A stretch of 64,000 nucleotides of DNA from Granulicella mallensis MP5ACTX8. Its GTDB lineage: Bacteria > Acidobacteriota > Terriglobia > Terriglobales > Acidobacteriaceae. Numbering within the stretch: position 1 is the first letter of the stretch; each line of letters opens with the position of its first letter. The notes beneath the pieces are model-generated. The model saw only the letters and a program-made list of their open reading frames with translations. It made no database searches and had not been told where the DNA came from. Below, in pieces: positions 38,714 to 46,808 of the stretch. The stretch spans positions 4,216,001 to 4,280,000 of the forward strand of contig NC_016631.1 in the NCBI RefSeq assembly GCF_000178955.2. Reading direction: 5' to 3'. Made by a program: the position numbers and the translations under genes.

Positions 38714-39055
38714 TTAATCTTTGGCGTTGCACTTACGAGTTGAGTCTGCACTGGCAGCGCCCAGGTCCACGTGCGAGACGCCTCCGGCTTCGACAGAGAG
38801 CTTCCGAACAGCGTGATGAGGCCCACCTTCGACAATCGAGTAACGTCCCGGCTTGAGATTTTCTGCTTTATATGTCCCTTCACAGGTCGCCATGATACCG
38901 ATGACGGAGCCGCTGTCATTTCCTGTGAGAATGATTTGAGCGCCGGGATCGGCACTGCCAACGATAGAGCCTGTCGACGAAGAATCTTGCGCCTGCAGAA
39001 GGCCTGGCGCAAGAGCAAGAAGGATAGCAGCGGAAAATATAGAGAATTTGAGCAT
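38714..39055 (-). CDS. Small exported protein with carboxypeptidase-regulatory-like fold
   Basis: 113 residues. Signal peptide FSIFSAAILLALAPGLLQAQ. The mature part SGSVIGIMATCEGTYKAENLKPGRYSIVE is a single beta-sandwich of the CarboxypepD_reg type (TYKAENLKPGRYSI). Such domains occur in acidobacterial exported proteins, usually in larger chains, so a stand-alone copy is unusual. Function unknown. Confidence 0.75.
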   Translation of the reverse strand: MLKFSIFSAAILLALAPGLLQAQDSSSTGSIVGSADPGAQIILTGNDSGSVIGIMATCEGTYKAENLKPGRYSIVEGGPHHAVRKLSVEAGGVSHVDLGAASADSTRKCNAKD

Positions 39056-39473
39056 CGATTCCTTTCAGGTAAAAATCTGGCTTTAGACATACAGGAGCAG
39101 CATCGAAGTCCTTCAAGAAAACGCTGCAGGCAATGGCAAAGTTTTTGGAAAACAATCCCTGGATGTGACAGAGGTGGGCCGAAACACAGTGAGTCCTGAA
39201 CCTGATACGCACAAACTCAGAACTTTGTTCCCACTAAAAGCGACTAGGGGCTGTCATCAAACTGCTTCTGGAGTGAAATCGAACCGTGCAAACAGTTTGC
39301 TGCGGCATGGTTTCGTTAAGAGCATGGCTTCAGCAAACGATTTGCGCTGCTCAATCTTTACCTCGAATTGCAGTTTGACGACAGACCCTGGCAAAAAACA
39401 AGCAAAGGAACTTGCTGATGACAGCCCGCGTCTAATGGCTAGTATCTCCACCGAAATCACTCGGAGTCAGACG
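39056..39473. other. Intergenic region with dispersed repeat copy 2
   Basis: 418 bases. At 39244-39295 lies the second copy of the TGTCATCAAA...GTGCAAACAG repeat seen at 34312. A frame from 39165 runs into the downstream VWFA gene but lacks a ribosome site, so I treat it as leader. The rest shows no gene. Confidence 0.5.
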
Positions 39474-41276
39474 ATGCGCCAATTCTTGCTGGGAGTCTTC
39501 CTCACCTGTTGCCTGGGCGGGTATGCCGTAGCGCAAAGCGCCGGCACGCAACCGCACCCAGGCAACCCCAGCAGCCTGCCACCAGTCGCAGTCGATGTCG
39601 TCGTACAGGACTCGAACGGCCATCCAGTCCACGGCCTCACCAAAGAGAACTTCCAACTGCTCGAAAGCAAGACTCCCCAGCAGATTCGCCTCTTCGAGGA
39701 GCACACCCCCTCGACCCCTCAGGGACACGCCCTTGGGTTTGCCGGGATGCCCCCAGGCACGTTCACCAATTACACGCCCGTGCCTCCCCATGGAACGCTG
39801 AACATCCTGCTGCTGGATGCTCTCAACACCTCGCCGAAGGACCAGGCTCTTCTCCGCAGCCAACTGCAGCAGTATGTGAAGAATGTCCCCCCCGGCACAC
39901 ACATCGCCATCCTGGGGCTGGCGAACCATCTCACCATCCTGCAGGGCTTCACCTCCGATCCGGAGACGCTGAAAGACGCGGTTGAGCACAAACTCATCCC
40001 GCGTGCCGCTATCCAGCTGGACCATCCCATGGAGAACGCAGTCAGTCAAGGAATGGAGCAGACAGCCACCAACCTGCAGGAGTTCGAGGCCGAACAGAAG
40101 TCCCTTCAAATGCGGCTCCATCCGCAGTACACCCTGGATGCCTTCAACCAACTGGCGCACTATCTTGCAGGCCTTCCCGGCCACAAAAACCTGATCTGGT
40201 TCTCCGGCGCTTTTCCTCTGGATCTCTTTCCCGATCCCACGCGCAAAAACACCGCCGCCGGTACGGAGTTGGACAGCAACGAATTGCACGAGACAGCAGA
40301 CCTGCTCACACAGGGACAGGTAGCTGTTTACCCCGTGGCCATTAGCCCGCCAACCCCAGGCAGCACACCGTCCGCCGATCGCACAGCGATGAACCAGTTG
40401 GCGAACAGCACCGGAGGCCGCGTCTTCGAGAACACCAACGGGCTCTTCGACACCGTATCTAAAATCATAGCGGCGGGATCGGACTACTACACCCTGGCCT
40501 ACATCCCGTCGAATCCCAAAGGACAGGAACCGTACCGCGATATCCGCGTCAACCTGGCCGGAGCTCCGGCCTCTCAGGGGCTTAAGCTCTCCTACCGCCA
40601 GGGTTACTACACGGACGATCCGAACCAGCCCAGCAAGGCGGCAGACCCCGCCCCGGCGGTGACAACTACGACCCCTCCCCCTCCTGCCCCCGCCGCGAAT
40701 CCGGATACGGCCTCTATCGTCGCCGCAATGCGCCGGGGGGCTCCGGCCCCTGTAGGAATCCTCTTCAAAGTACGGGTGCTGCCCGCGTCCACCGCTACCG
40801 AAGATACCGTAGCCAAGGGCAACCAGCTCGATCCTTATATCCCCATGAAAGGCCCCTTCCAGCGCTTCGACGTGGATTTCGTCGCGCTGCCGAGCGACTT
40901 CCAGTTCACGCAGCTGAGCAACGGCCTCTATAGCGGTTCGATTGAGTTCAAAGCCTACGTATATGATCCTGATGGAAAGCTGTTGAACGCCGCCGGCAGC
41001 CTCCTCCACTTAGAGCTGAAGCCGGAGACCTATAACCGGTTCATGCAGGAACCCCTTGCGGCCCATCTTGAGGTGAGCTCGCAAGCCGGGCGAGAGGCCT
41101 TCCTGCGGATCGGCATCCGAGACGTACCCTCGAACCGGATTGGCGTCGTGGAGTTCCCCCTTTCGAGCGTCGGCCACCTCGCTCCGCCCGTATACCCACA
41201 ACCCGCAGCGGCCCCCGCCACGGCTCCCGCGCACAGTGCCCCTACAACCCCATCGGCGACACCGGCCCCCCATTAA
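39474..41276 (+). CDS. Exported VWFA-related protein (acidobacterial type)
   Basis: 600 residues from ATG with GGAG seven bases upstream. Signal peptide RQFLLGVFLTCCLGGYAVAQ. PPVAVDVVVQDSNGHPVHGLTKENFQLLES is the start of the acidobacterial VWFA-related domain (TIGR03436), followed by NILLLDALNTSPKDQALL (a MIDAS-like DALN variant), HKNLIWFSGAFPLDL and DYYTLAYIPSNPKGQE. A Pro/Thr-rich linker (about residue 390) precedes a second beta-rich domain and an Ala/Pro-rich tail. Surface or periplasmic binding protein; partner unknown. Followed closely by a small membrane protein. Confidence 0.88.
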   Translation: MRQFLLGVFLTCCLGGYAVAQSAGTQPHPGNPSSLPPVAVDVVVQDSNGHPVHGLTKENFQLLESKTPQQIRLFEEHTPSTPQGHALGFAGMPPGTFTNYTPVPPHGTLNILLLDALNTSPKDQALLRSQLQQYVKNVPPGTHIAILGLANHLTILQGFTSDPETLKDAVEHKLIPRAAIQLDHPMENAVSQGMEQTATNLQEFEAEQKSLQMRLHPQYTLDAFNQLAHYLAGLPGHKNLIWFSGAFPLDLFPDPTRKNTAAGTELDSNELHETADLLTQGQVAVYPVAISPPTPGSTPSADRTAMNQLANSTGGRVFENTNGLFDTVSKIIAAGSDYYTLAYIPSNPKGQEPYRDIRVNLAGAPASQGLKLSYRQGYYTDDPNQPSKAADPAPAVTTTTPPPPAPAANPDTASIVAAMRRGAPAPVGILFKVRVLPASTATEDTVAKGNQLDPYIPMKGPFQRFDVDFVALPSDFQFTQLSNGLYSGSIEFKAYVYDPDGKLLNAAGSLLHLELKPETYNRFMQEPLAAHLEVSSQAGREAFLRIGIRDVPSNRIGVVEFPLSSVGHLAPPVYPQPAAAPATAPAHSAPTTPSATPAPH

Positions 41277-41279
41277 ACC

Positions 41280-41585
41280 TTGCCCCATAGATTCTTCAAC
41301 CCGCGCACCCGCTCCCTCGCACGAGGCAATGTTCTGGTGCTGGGCAGCGTGTTGGCCGCCATCCCGATATCCCACTTCCCCCACATTCGCCCGACGCTGC
41401 TGCTCATTTTTCCGGCACTCGTCGCGATGCTCGGAACGGCGGAGACCGTGCGCTGTATTCAGCGCCGCTGGAGCCTGTATCACGGCGGCGTCCTGCTCTG
41501 TATCTACATGGATCTCATGGCACTTGCGCTGCTGCTCTTCTTCCTGCTGTACCCCTATTTTCTATGGTTTAGCACTGCCCGCTAA
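41280..41585 (+). CDS. Small membrane protein, 101 residues
   Basis: TTG start three bases after the VWFA stop codon, so probably translated together. Hydrophobic segments LARGNVLVLGSVLAAIPIS, LLLIFPALVAMLGTAETV and LCIYMDLMALALLLFFLL give two to three membrane helices. No motif recognised. Confidence is limited by the TTG start and lack of a clear ribosome site. Confidence 0.6.
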   Translation: MPHRFFNPRTRSLARGNVLVLGSVLAAIPISHFPHIRPTLLLIFPALVAMLGTAETVRCIQRRWSLYHGGVLLCIYMDLMALALLLFFLLYPYFLWFSTAR

Positions 41586-41615
41586 GATCTCTAGAAAACC
41601 TGTCTGTCCGCTTTC

Positions 41616-41646
41616 TTGACACTTACCGCTATCGCCAAGCTATGCT
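41616..41646 (+). promoter_or_regulatory. Possible sigma-70 promoter for the MFS gene
   Basis: TTGACA at 41616-41621 and TATGCT at 41641-41646, with a 19-base spacer that is longer than ideal. About 90 bases upstream of the MFS start codon. Confidence 0.35.
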
Positions 41647-41733
41647 CATTGGCGACGCGTTTTGTCCTACATCGGCGGGCGCACGACAAAAATCGACACT
41701 TTGCGCCGCACTCGATCCTCAGGAGCCCGACCT

Positions 41734-43086
41734 ATGTCCGCAGCAACCTCCGAGTCCTACGACTCCGGCTTTACCTCAGAAGCTCCTACCGGTTCCAACG
41801 TACGCTGGTTCGTCTGCGCCCTGCTGTTCATGGCGACGACGATCAACTACATGGACCGTTCGGTCTTCTCCTTCATCGAGCCGTTGCTGCACAACGCCCC
41901 CTTCATGGGCTGGAACTTCGCTGCGGACGCGCATCACCAGCCCGTCTTCGATAACAACTTCGGCAACGTCATCATCTACTTCCAGATCGCCTACGGCATC
42001 GGCTTCCTGCTCGCCGGCCGCATCATCGACAAGCTCGGCACCAAGACCGGTTATGCCCTCGCCATTCTCATCTGGGGCGCGGCCTCCATGAGCCACTCGC
42101 TGGTCACCTCGGTCATGGGCTTCTGCATCGCTCGTGTCTTCCTCGGCCTCGGAGAGTGCGGCAACTTCCCTGCCGCCATCAAGGCCACCACCGAGTGGTT
42201 CCCCGCCAAAGAACGCGCCAAGGCCGTCGGCATCTTCAACTCCGGCTCCAACGTCTCGTTCTTCATCGCGCCGCTGCTCATCACCTTCGTCACATCGCGC
42301 TGGGGCTGGCGTTCGGCCTTCCTCGCCACCGGCTCCATGGGAATGGTCTGGCTGGTCCTCTGGCTGAGCTTCCCCTACAACAAGCTGCGTCGCGGCTCTA
42401 CCACCACGCAGCGCAATCTGGAACCCGTCGTTGCCGGCGGCTCCGTCCTCGGCAAGATCCTCACCAACCGGGGAACCTACGCCTTCGCCATCGGCAAGGG
42501 GCTGACAGACGGCGTCTGGTGGTTCTACCTCTTCTATCTTCCCCAGTTTCTCAATCGCAACTACGGCCTGGATCTGGCTCATGCCTACTGGTTTATCGTC
42601 ACCGTCTACGTCATCTCGTCGGTCGGCTCCATCGGCGGAGGCACTCTCTCCGGCTGGCTGATGGGCCGGGGACACTCCGTCAACAGTGGCCGCAAGATCG
42701 CTATGCTGCTGATGGCCATCTGCGTGCTCCCCCTGGTCTTCGTCCCGCACATGGGCACGCTCTTTCCCAACAACCCCTGGCCTGCCACGCTGTTGATTGC
42801 GCTGGCTGCGGCAGCCCACCAGGGCTGGTCGGCAAACCTCTTCTCTACCCCCACGGATATGTTTCCCTCGACCGCTGTTTCTACTGTCGTCGGCATCGGT
42901 GGAGCTGCCGGAGCAGCTGGTGGCGCAGGCTTTACCTGGGTCGTCAAACACAACCTCTCGCTGCACCCGCTGCTGGTCTTCGAGATGGCGGCCGGAGCCT
43001 ACCTCGTCTCCCTGCTGATCTTCCAGGTCCTCGTCCCGCGCCTCGGAGCTCCTTCCGAGCCGGAGCTCCCCCTCAGCGCCGCCTGA
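41734..43086 (+). CDS. MFS transporter, hexuronate/anion:cation symporter (ACS) type
   Basis: 450 residues, about twelve membrane helices. Start ATG with CAGGAG eight bases upstream. NYMDRSVFSFIEPLL at helix 1, GRIIDKLGTKTGY between helices 2 and 3, and RVFLGLGECGNFPAAIKATTEWFP (helix 4) match the ExuT-like ACS subfamily that imports hexuronates and related anions. No uronate catabolic gene is adjacent, so the substrate stays open. Ends at a clear terminator. Confidence 0.87.
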   Translation: MSAATSESYDSGFTSEAPTGSNVRWFVCALLFMATTINYMDRSVFSFIEPLLHNAPFMGWNFAADAHHQPVFDNNFGNVIIYFQIAYGIGFLLAGRIIDKLGTKTGYALAILIWGAASMSHSLVTSVMGFCIARVFLGLGECGNFPAAIKATTEWFPAKERAKAVGIFNSGSNVSFFIAPLLITFVTSRWGWRSAFLATGSMGMVWLVLWLSFPYNKLRRGSTTTQRNLEPVVAGGSVLGKILTNRGTYAFAIGKGLTDGVWWFYLFYLPQFLNRNYGLDLAHAYWFIVTVYVISSVGSIGGGTLSGWLMGRGHSVNSGRKIAMLLMAICVLPLVFVPHMGTLFPNNPWPATLLIALAAAAHQGWSANLFSTPTDMFPSTAVSTVVGIGGAAGAAGGAGFTWVVKHNLSLHPLLVFEMAAGAYLVSLLIFQVLVPRLGAPSEPELPLSAA

Positions 43087-43110
43087 TCACAGGAGAGTGT
43101 CATTTCAAAG

Positions 43111-43134
43111 GACATGACTGCGGTCATGTCTTTT
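43111..43134 (+). terminator. Intrinsic terminator after the MFS gene
   Basis: GACATGAC-tgcg-GTCATGTC followed by TTTT; AAAG before the stem allows weak function on the other strand. Separates the MFS gene from the metal-sensing locus. Confidence 0.85.
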
Positions 43135-43145
43135 GAACTTTGGGG

Positions 43146-43171
43146 TGTAATACTTTCCCTGTCCTTCCGTC
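43146..43171 (+). promoter_or_regulatory. ECF-type promoter of the cysteine-rich peptide and sigma factor
   Basis: TGTAAT at 43146-43151 and CGTC at 43168-43171 with a 16-base spacer, the layout of ECF sigma promoters. It lies about 45 bases before the peptide start and after the MFS terminator. Inferred to be driven by the adjacent ECF sigma factor. Confidence 0.5.
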
Positions 43172-43214
43172 AGCATGTATAGCCGCGACAAACGGCCGGA
43201 AAGGAAACGACACC

Positions 43215-43298
43215 ATGACGACCCAATGCACCTGCCCCTGTGGCCCGCTCTGCACCTGCCCGGACTGCAAAGACTGTGGATGCAACTGCTCCTGCTAA
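43215..43298 (+). CDS. 27-residue cysteine-rich metallothionein-like peptide
   Basis: ATG with AAGGA nine bases upstream, TAA stop. Ten of 27 residues are cysteine, in mostly CxC pairs: MTTQCTCPCGPLC, then TCPDCKDC, then GCNCSC. This density and spacing fit a small metal-binding peptide. Its last motif (NCSC) also occurs in the cysteine tail of the sigma factor encoded 42 bases downstream, so the peptide may bind the same metal or compete with the sensor. No homolog that I can name. Preceded by an ECF-type promoter and followed by a 14-bp stem-loop. Confidence 0.7.
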   Translation: MTTQCTCPCGPLCTCPDCKDCGCNCSC

Positions 43299-43303
43299 TA
43301 CCA

Positions 43304-43336
43304 GCCGGGGGATGAAGCGAACCTTCCTCCCCCGGC
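43304..43336 (+). promoter_or_regulatory. Stem-loop between the cysteine-rich peptide and the sigma gene
   Basis: GCCGGGGGATGAAG (43304-43317) and CTTCCTCCCCCGGC (43323-43336) form a 14-bp stem with one mismatch and a five-base loop CGAAC. It ends four bases before the first sigma start codon. No T-run, so it may be a processing or stability element, or tune sigma translation, rather than a terminator. Confidence 0.6.
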
Positions 43337-43340
43337 ATCT

Positions 43341-43955
43341 ATGACTACAGGCTTTTGCTGCTCTCTTATGCCCACCGAGACCATCTCCGCACTGCTGGAC
43401 CGTCGCCGCGACTTCCTCGGCTTCGTCCGCCGCCGTGTGTCCGATCCCGCTGTCGCCGAAGACATCCTGCAATCGGCCTACCTGCGCGCGGTCGAGCACT
43501 CCAGCGGCCTGCGGCAGGACGAGTCCATCGTGGCCTGGTTCTATCGCATCCTGCGCAACGCGGTCATCGACCACTACCGTCATCGCGGCTCGGAGAACGC
43601 CACCCTCGACCGCTGGGCAACAGAGTTGGGAGCGGGCCCCGAAGAGGCCTCGGCCCTGGCTCCGCACGATCCGGCAACCTTCAGCTTCGTCTGTCACTGC
43701 ATCGAAGCCGTGCTGCCGTCGTTGACCCCGAACTATGCCCAACTCATCCGCGAGGTCGATCTGGACGAGGCTTCGCTCACCGACTTCGCCCATCGCCACG
43801 GCATCACCGCCGGCAACGCCGCCGTCCGAGCCCACCGCGCCCGCGCCGCCCTGAAACGCGCTCTGCTGCGCACCTGCGGCGCCTGCGCCACGCATGGCTG
43901 CCTCAATTGCAGTTGCGAGTGCCCCGCCGCCGCGATGTTCTCCAACCGCAACTAA
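43341..43955 (+). CDS. ECF sigma factor with cysteine-rich C-terminal tail (CorE/ECF44-like)
   Basis: 204 residues. Sigma region 2 spans AEDILQSAYLRAVEH and WFYRILRNAVIDHYRHRG. Region 4 is LIREVDLDEASLTDFAHRHGI plus RAHRARAALKRAL. The tail (residues 179-204) has six cysteines: CGACATHGC, LNCSCEC. This layout recalls the regulatory cysteine-rich domain of the metal-dependent CorE sigma factors, where metal binding, not an anti-sigma factor, switches activity. No anti-sigma gene is adjacent. An ATG nine codons later is an alternative start; neither has a clear ribosome site. Confidence 0.82.
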   Translation: MTTGFCCSLMPTETISALLDRRRDFLGFVRRRVSDPAVAEDILQSAYLRAVEHSSGLRQDESIVAWFYRILRNAVIDHYRHRGSENATLDRWATELGAGPEEASALAPHDPATFSFVCHCIEAVLPSLTPNYAQLIREVDLDEASLTDFAHRHGITAGNAAVRAHRARAALKRALLRTCGACATHGCLNCSCECPAAAMFSNRN

Positions 43956-43976
43956 CTGTAAACTGGCATTTAACCG

Positions 43977-46331
43977 ATGTCAGCCAATCGCAAAAAGTTC
44001 TATCTCACTACGCCGATCTACTACGTCAACGCGCGACCGCACATTGGCCATGCCTACACGACCATCGTCGCCGACGTTCTCGCCCGCCGCCACCGCCTGC
44101 TGGGCGACGACACCTTCTTCCTCACCGGCACCGACGAGCACGGCCAGAAGATCGAGCGCTCCGCCGCCGTCGCGGGCATAGCGCCGCAGCAGTTCGCCGA
44201 CCAGGTCTCCATCCAGTTCCGCAACCTCTGGGACCGCATGGGTCTCACCTACGACCGTTACATCCGCACTACCGACGCGAAGCATAAGCGCGGCGCGCAA
44301 AAGCTCTTCGCAGACCTCTACGAACGCGGCCAGATCTACCTCAGCTCCTACACAGGTCAGTACAGCGTTGGAGAAGAGATCTTCGTCGAAGGCCCTCCCG
44401 GCACCATCGGCCCTGACGGCAAACCGACCGAAACCGTCACCGAGGAAAACTTCTTCTTCCGCCTGAGCGAGTACCAGCGCCCTCTGCTCGACCTCATCGA
44501 GTCCGACACGCTGGCGATCACGCCCGAAGCCCGCAAGAACGAGGTCCTGAGCTTCCTGCGCGGCAACGTCGTCGAAGGCCGCGCGGCTGGCCTTGAAATC
44601 GAAAACTCCAACACTGGCGCACCCTACGTAAAGGGCGCATTGCGCGACCTCTCCGTCTCGCGTTCGAGTTTCACGTGGGGCATCCCGGTCCCTGAACCCG
44701 CCGCCAGCGCCACCGACAAGAAGCATGTGATGTACGTCTGGCTCGACGCCCTGGCCAACTACATGACCGCCATCGGCTACGGCAGCGACGACCCGAAAGA
44801 CACCGCCGAGTTCAACCACTACTGGCCCGCCGATGTGCACATCATGGCCAAGGAGATCACGCGCCAGCACTGCATTTACTGGCCCGCGTTTCTGCTGGCT
44901 GCCAATCTGTCGCTGCCAAAAGCTGTTACGGCCCACGGCTGGCTGCTCTTCGACAACTCGAAGATGTCGAAGTCCAAGGGCAACATCGTCCGCACGGAGA
45001 CGATCCTTGATGCGTTTGGCGATGAAGTCTACGGCAAGCAGTTCCCTGACAGCACCAAGGCCGAGCGTGATCTGTTTGCTTCCGATGTGCTGCGGTACTT
45101 CCTGCTGCGTGAAATTCCGTTTGGGCAAGATGGCAGTTTCAGCTTCGATGCACTCGTCACGCGCTACAACGCGGACTTGGCAAATGGATATGGCAATCTC
45201 GTCAGCCGCACACTGTCGATGATCGCAAAGCGCGATGGGATTATTCCGGAAGACAAAGACGCGTTATTTGATCCTAACTTTATGGGCAATGATGTGCTCC
45301 CTTACAGCAGCATCAGAGCAACCGTAATGGAAGTTGCAGCCGACTTAGATCGATCGGCTTTCTCATCCTCGCTTTCCAAATTATGGTCTTTAGTCACATT
45401 GGTTGATGGCTACATCACCCAATACGCTCCATGGAAACTTGTAACATCGGATGACAAAGTCGATCAGTACAAAGCAAGCTTCATCTTGTATTCTGCTGCC
45501 GAATCAATCCGTATCGTTACAGCGATTCTCTACCCCACCCTGCCGACTGCCACCGCCAAAGTCTGGGCTCAACTCGGCCTCGGCGACATCGAAGTCGCCG
45601 CACGCAACGGCGAACTGAACAACCTGCAATGGGGCGGACTGAAGCCCGGAACAAAACTCGGCCCGCTGGCCCCCATCTTCCCTCGCGCCGACAAAGGACT
45701 CGTACAGATCATGACCGACATGGAAAACCCCACGCCCACTGAGGCCCGCCCCGAGGCTCCGCTGAAGGCCGCCGCTACACCTGCGCACGCACAGCCCGTA
45801 CCCACCGACAGCACCCACCCTGCTGCGGCCCCGCGCACCAGCTCACTCGGCGAACCCTCCGGCTCTCTGCCAGTCGGCGGCAGCGGCTCCACGACGACCC
45901 ACAACGGGCCAACACCCTCGCACACTGACGCTCCCGCCAGCGGCCCCTTCGCCTCGGTCGCCTCCCAGACGCCCATCACTGCCGGCCCAGCCGATGCCGC
46001 GCCCACCATCACCATCGACGACTTCGCCAAGATCGAGCTCCGCGTCGCACAAATCCTCGTCGCCGAGCGCATTCCGAAGGCCGACAAGCTCCTCCGCCTC
46101 GAGGTCGATCTCGGCCACGAGAAACGGCAGATCCTCTCCGGCATCGCCGAGTGGTACACCCCCGAAGACCTGATCGGCCGCCGCATCGTGGTCATCACCA
46201 ACCTCGCTCCGCGCAAGATGCGCGGGCTGGAGTCGCACGGCATGCTGCTGGCGGCGTCGGAGGGCGAGGGCGGCAAGCCTGTGCTGGCTACGTTCGGAGA
46301 AGAGATTGCTCTGGGCTCAAGACTGAAATAA
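43977..46331 (+). CDS. metG: Methionyl-tRNA synthetase with C-terminal tRNA-binding domain
   Basis: 784 residues. Rossmann start FYLTTPIYYVNARPHIGHAYT with the HIGH motif at HIGH, and SKMSKSKGN as KMSKS. The usual zinc knot lacks its cysteines (YTGQYSVGEEIF). The anticodon-binding domain is followed by a Pro/Thr/Ser-rich linker (about residues 585-680) and a Trbp111-type tRNA-binding domain (IELRVAQILVAERIPKADKLLRLEVDLG). Part of the coding sequence (about 45230-45535) has markedly lower third-position GC than the rest. Charges tRNA-Met in the cytoplasm. Confidence 0.96.
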   Translation: MSANRKKFYLTTPIYYVNARPHIGHAYTTIVADVLARRHRLLGDDTFFLTGTDEHGQKIERSAAVAGIAPQQFADQVSIQFRNLWDRMGLTYDRYIRTTDAKHKRGAQKLFADLYERGQIYLSSYTGQYSVGEEIFVEGPPGTIGPDGKPTETVTEENFFFRLSEYQRPLLDLIESDTLAITPEARKNEVLSFLRGNVVEGRAAGLEIENSNTGAPYVKGALRDLSVSRSSFTWGIPVPEPAASATDKKHVMYVWLDALANYMTAIGYGSDDPKDTAEFNHYWPADVHIMAKEITRQHCIYWPAFLLAANLSLPKAVTAHGWLLFDNSKMSKSKGNIVRTETILDAFGDEVYGKQFPDSTKAERDLFASDVLRYFLLREIPFGQDGSFSFDALVTRYNADLANGYGNLVSRTLSMIAKRDGIIPEDKDALFDPNFMGNDVLPYSSIRATVMEVAADLDRSAFSSSLSKLWSLVTLVDGYITQYAPWKLVTSDDKVDQYKASFILYSAAESIRIVTAILYPTLPTATAKVWAQLGLGDIEVAARNGELNNLQWGGLKPGTKLGPLAPIFPRADKGLVQIMTDMENPTPTEARPEAPLKAAATPAHAQPVPTDSTHPAAAPRTSSLGEPSGSLPVGGSGSTTTHNGPTPSHTDAPASGPFASVASQTPITAGPADAAPTITIDDFAKIELRVAQILVAERIPKADKLLRLEVDLGHEKRQILSGIAEWYTPEDLIGRRIVVITNLAPRKMRGLESHGMLLAASEGEGGKPVLATFGEEIALGSRLK

Positions 46332-46337
46332 AGGCCG

Positions 46338-46796
46338 CTACGCCTGTCCGTGGCTCACCGAGACGACAAAGTACAGCGCCGGTGAGTCGCCGACATTGGT
46401 CAGGCCGTGCATCCTGTTCGATGCCGTATAAATCACGTCCCCCACGCCAACCGGTTCCGGCTTGCCTTCATTCAGGAACTCCAGCTTGCCCTGACGGATG
46501 AGCACAAACTCTGTGTTCCGGTGCTTATGCGGCGGGTGCGGCATCTTGCCAGGGGGCAGCATCGTTTCATGCACCTCTACAAACTCGCCGGTCGGCAGCG
46601 TTCCCTGCATGACCTGGCGTCCCCAGCCACCATTCTCGTTCTGCTTGACGGGCAGATCTTCGAAGCGAAAGACCTTGGATTGCGCCAGGGCACTATCCCC
46701 ACTCGCTACCGCCGATTGGGCCTCCGAAACCCCGCACCCCAAAAAGGCGAACGCAGCCATGGCCGCACACATATCCCTGCGATTCATCGTTTCCAT
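46338..46796 (-). CDS. Exported cupin protein, tandem member 1
   Basis: 152 residues. Tat-like leader MNRRDMCAAMAAFAFLGCG. Single cupin: LPPGKMPHPPHKHRNTEFVLIRQGKLEFLNEG with metal-binding His and Glu residues, and GDVIYTASNRMHGLTNVGDSPALYFVV. Metal- and ligand-binding beta-barrel; role unknown. Starts 12 bases after the stop of a paralog on the same strand, so they form an operon. Confidence 0.85.
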   Translation of the reverse strand: METMNRRDMCAAMAAFAFLGCGVSEAQSAVASGDSALAQSKVFRFEDLPVKQNENGGWGRQVMQGTLPTGEFVEVHETMLPPGKMPHPPHKHRNTEFVLIRQGKLEFLNEGKPEPVGVGDVIYTASNRMHGLTNVGDSPALYFVVSVSHGQA

Positions 46797-46808
46797 AGGT
46801 CTCTCCCC

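Noticed and set aside
41776..42966. Minus-strand frame across the MFS transporter
   Set aside because: Translation is hydrophilic low complexity antisense to twelve membrane helices.
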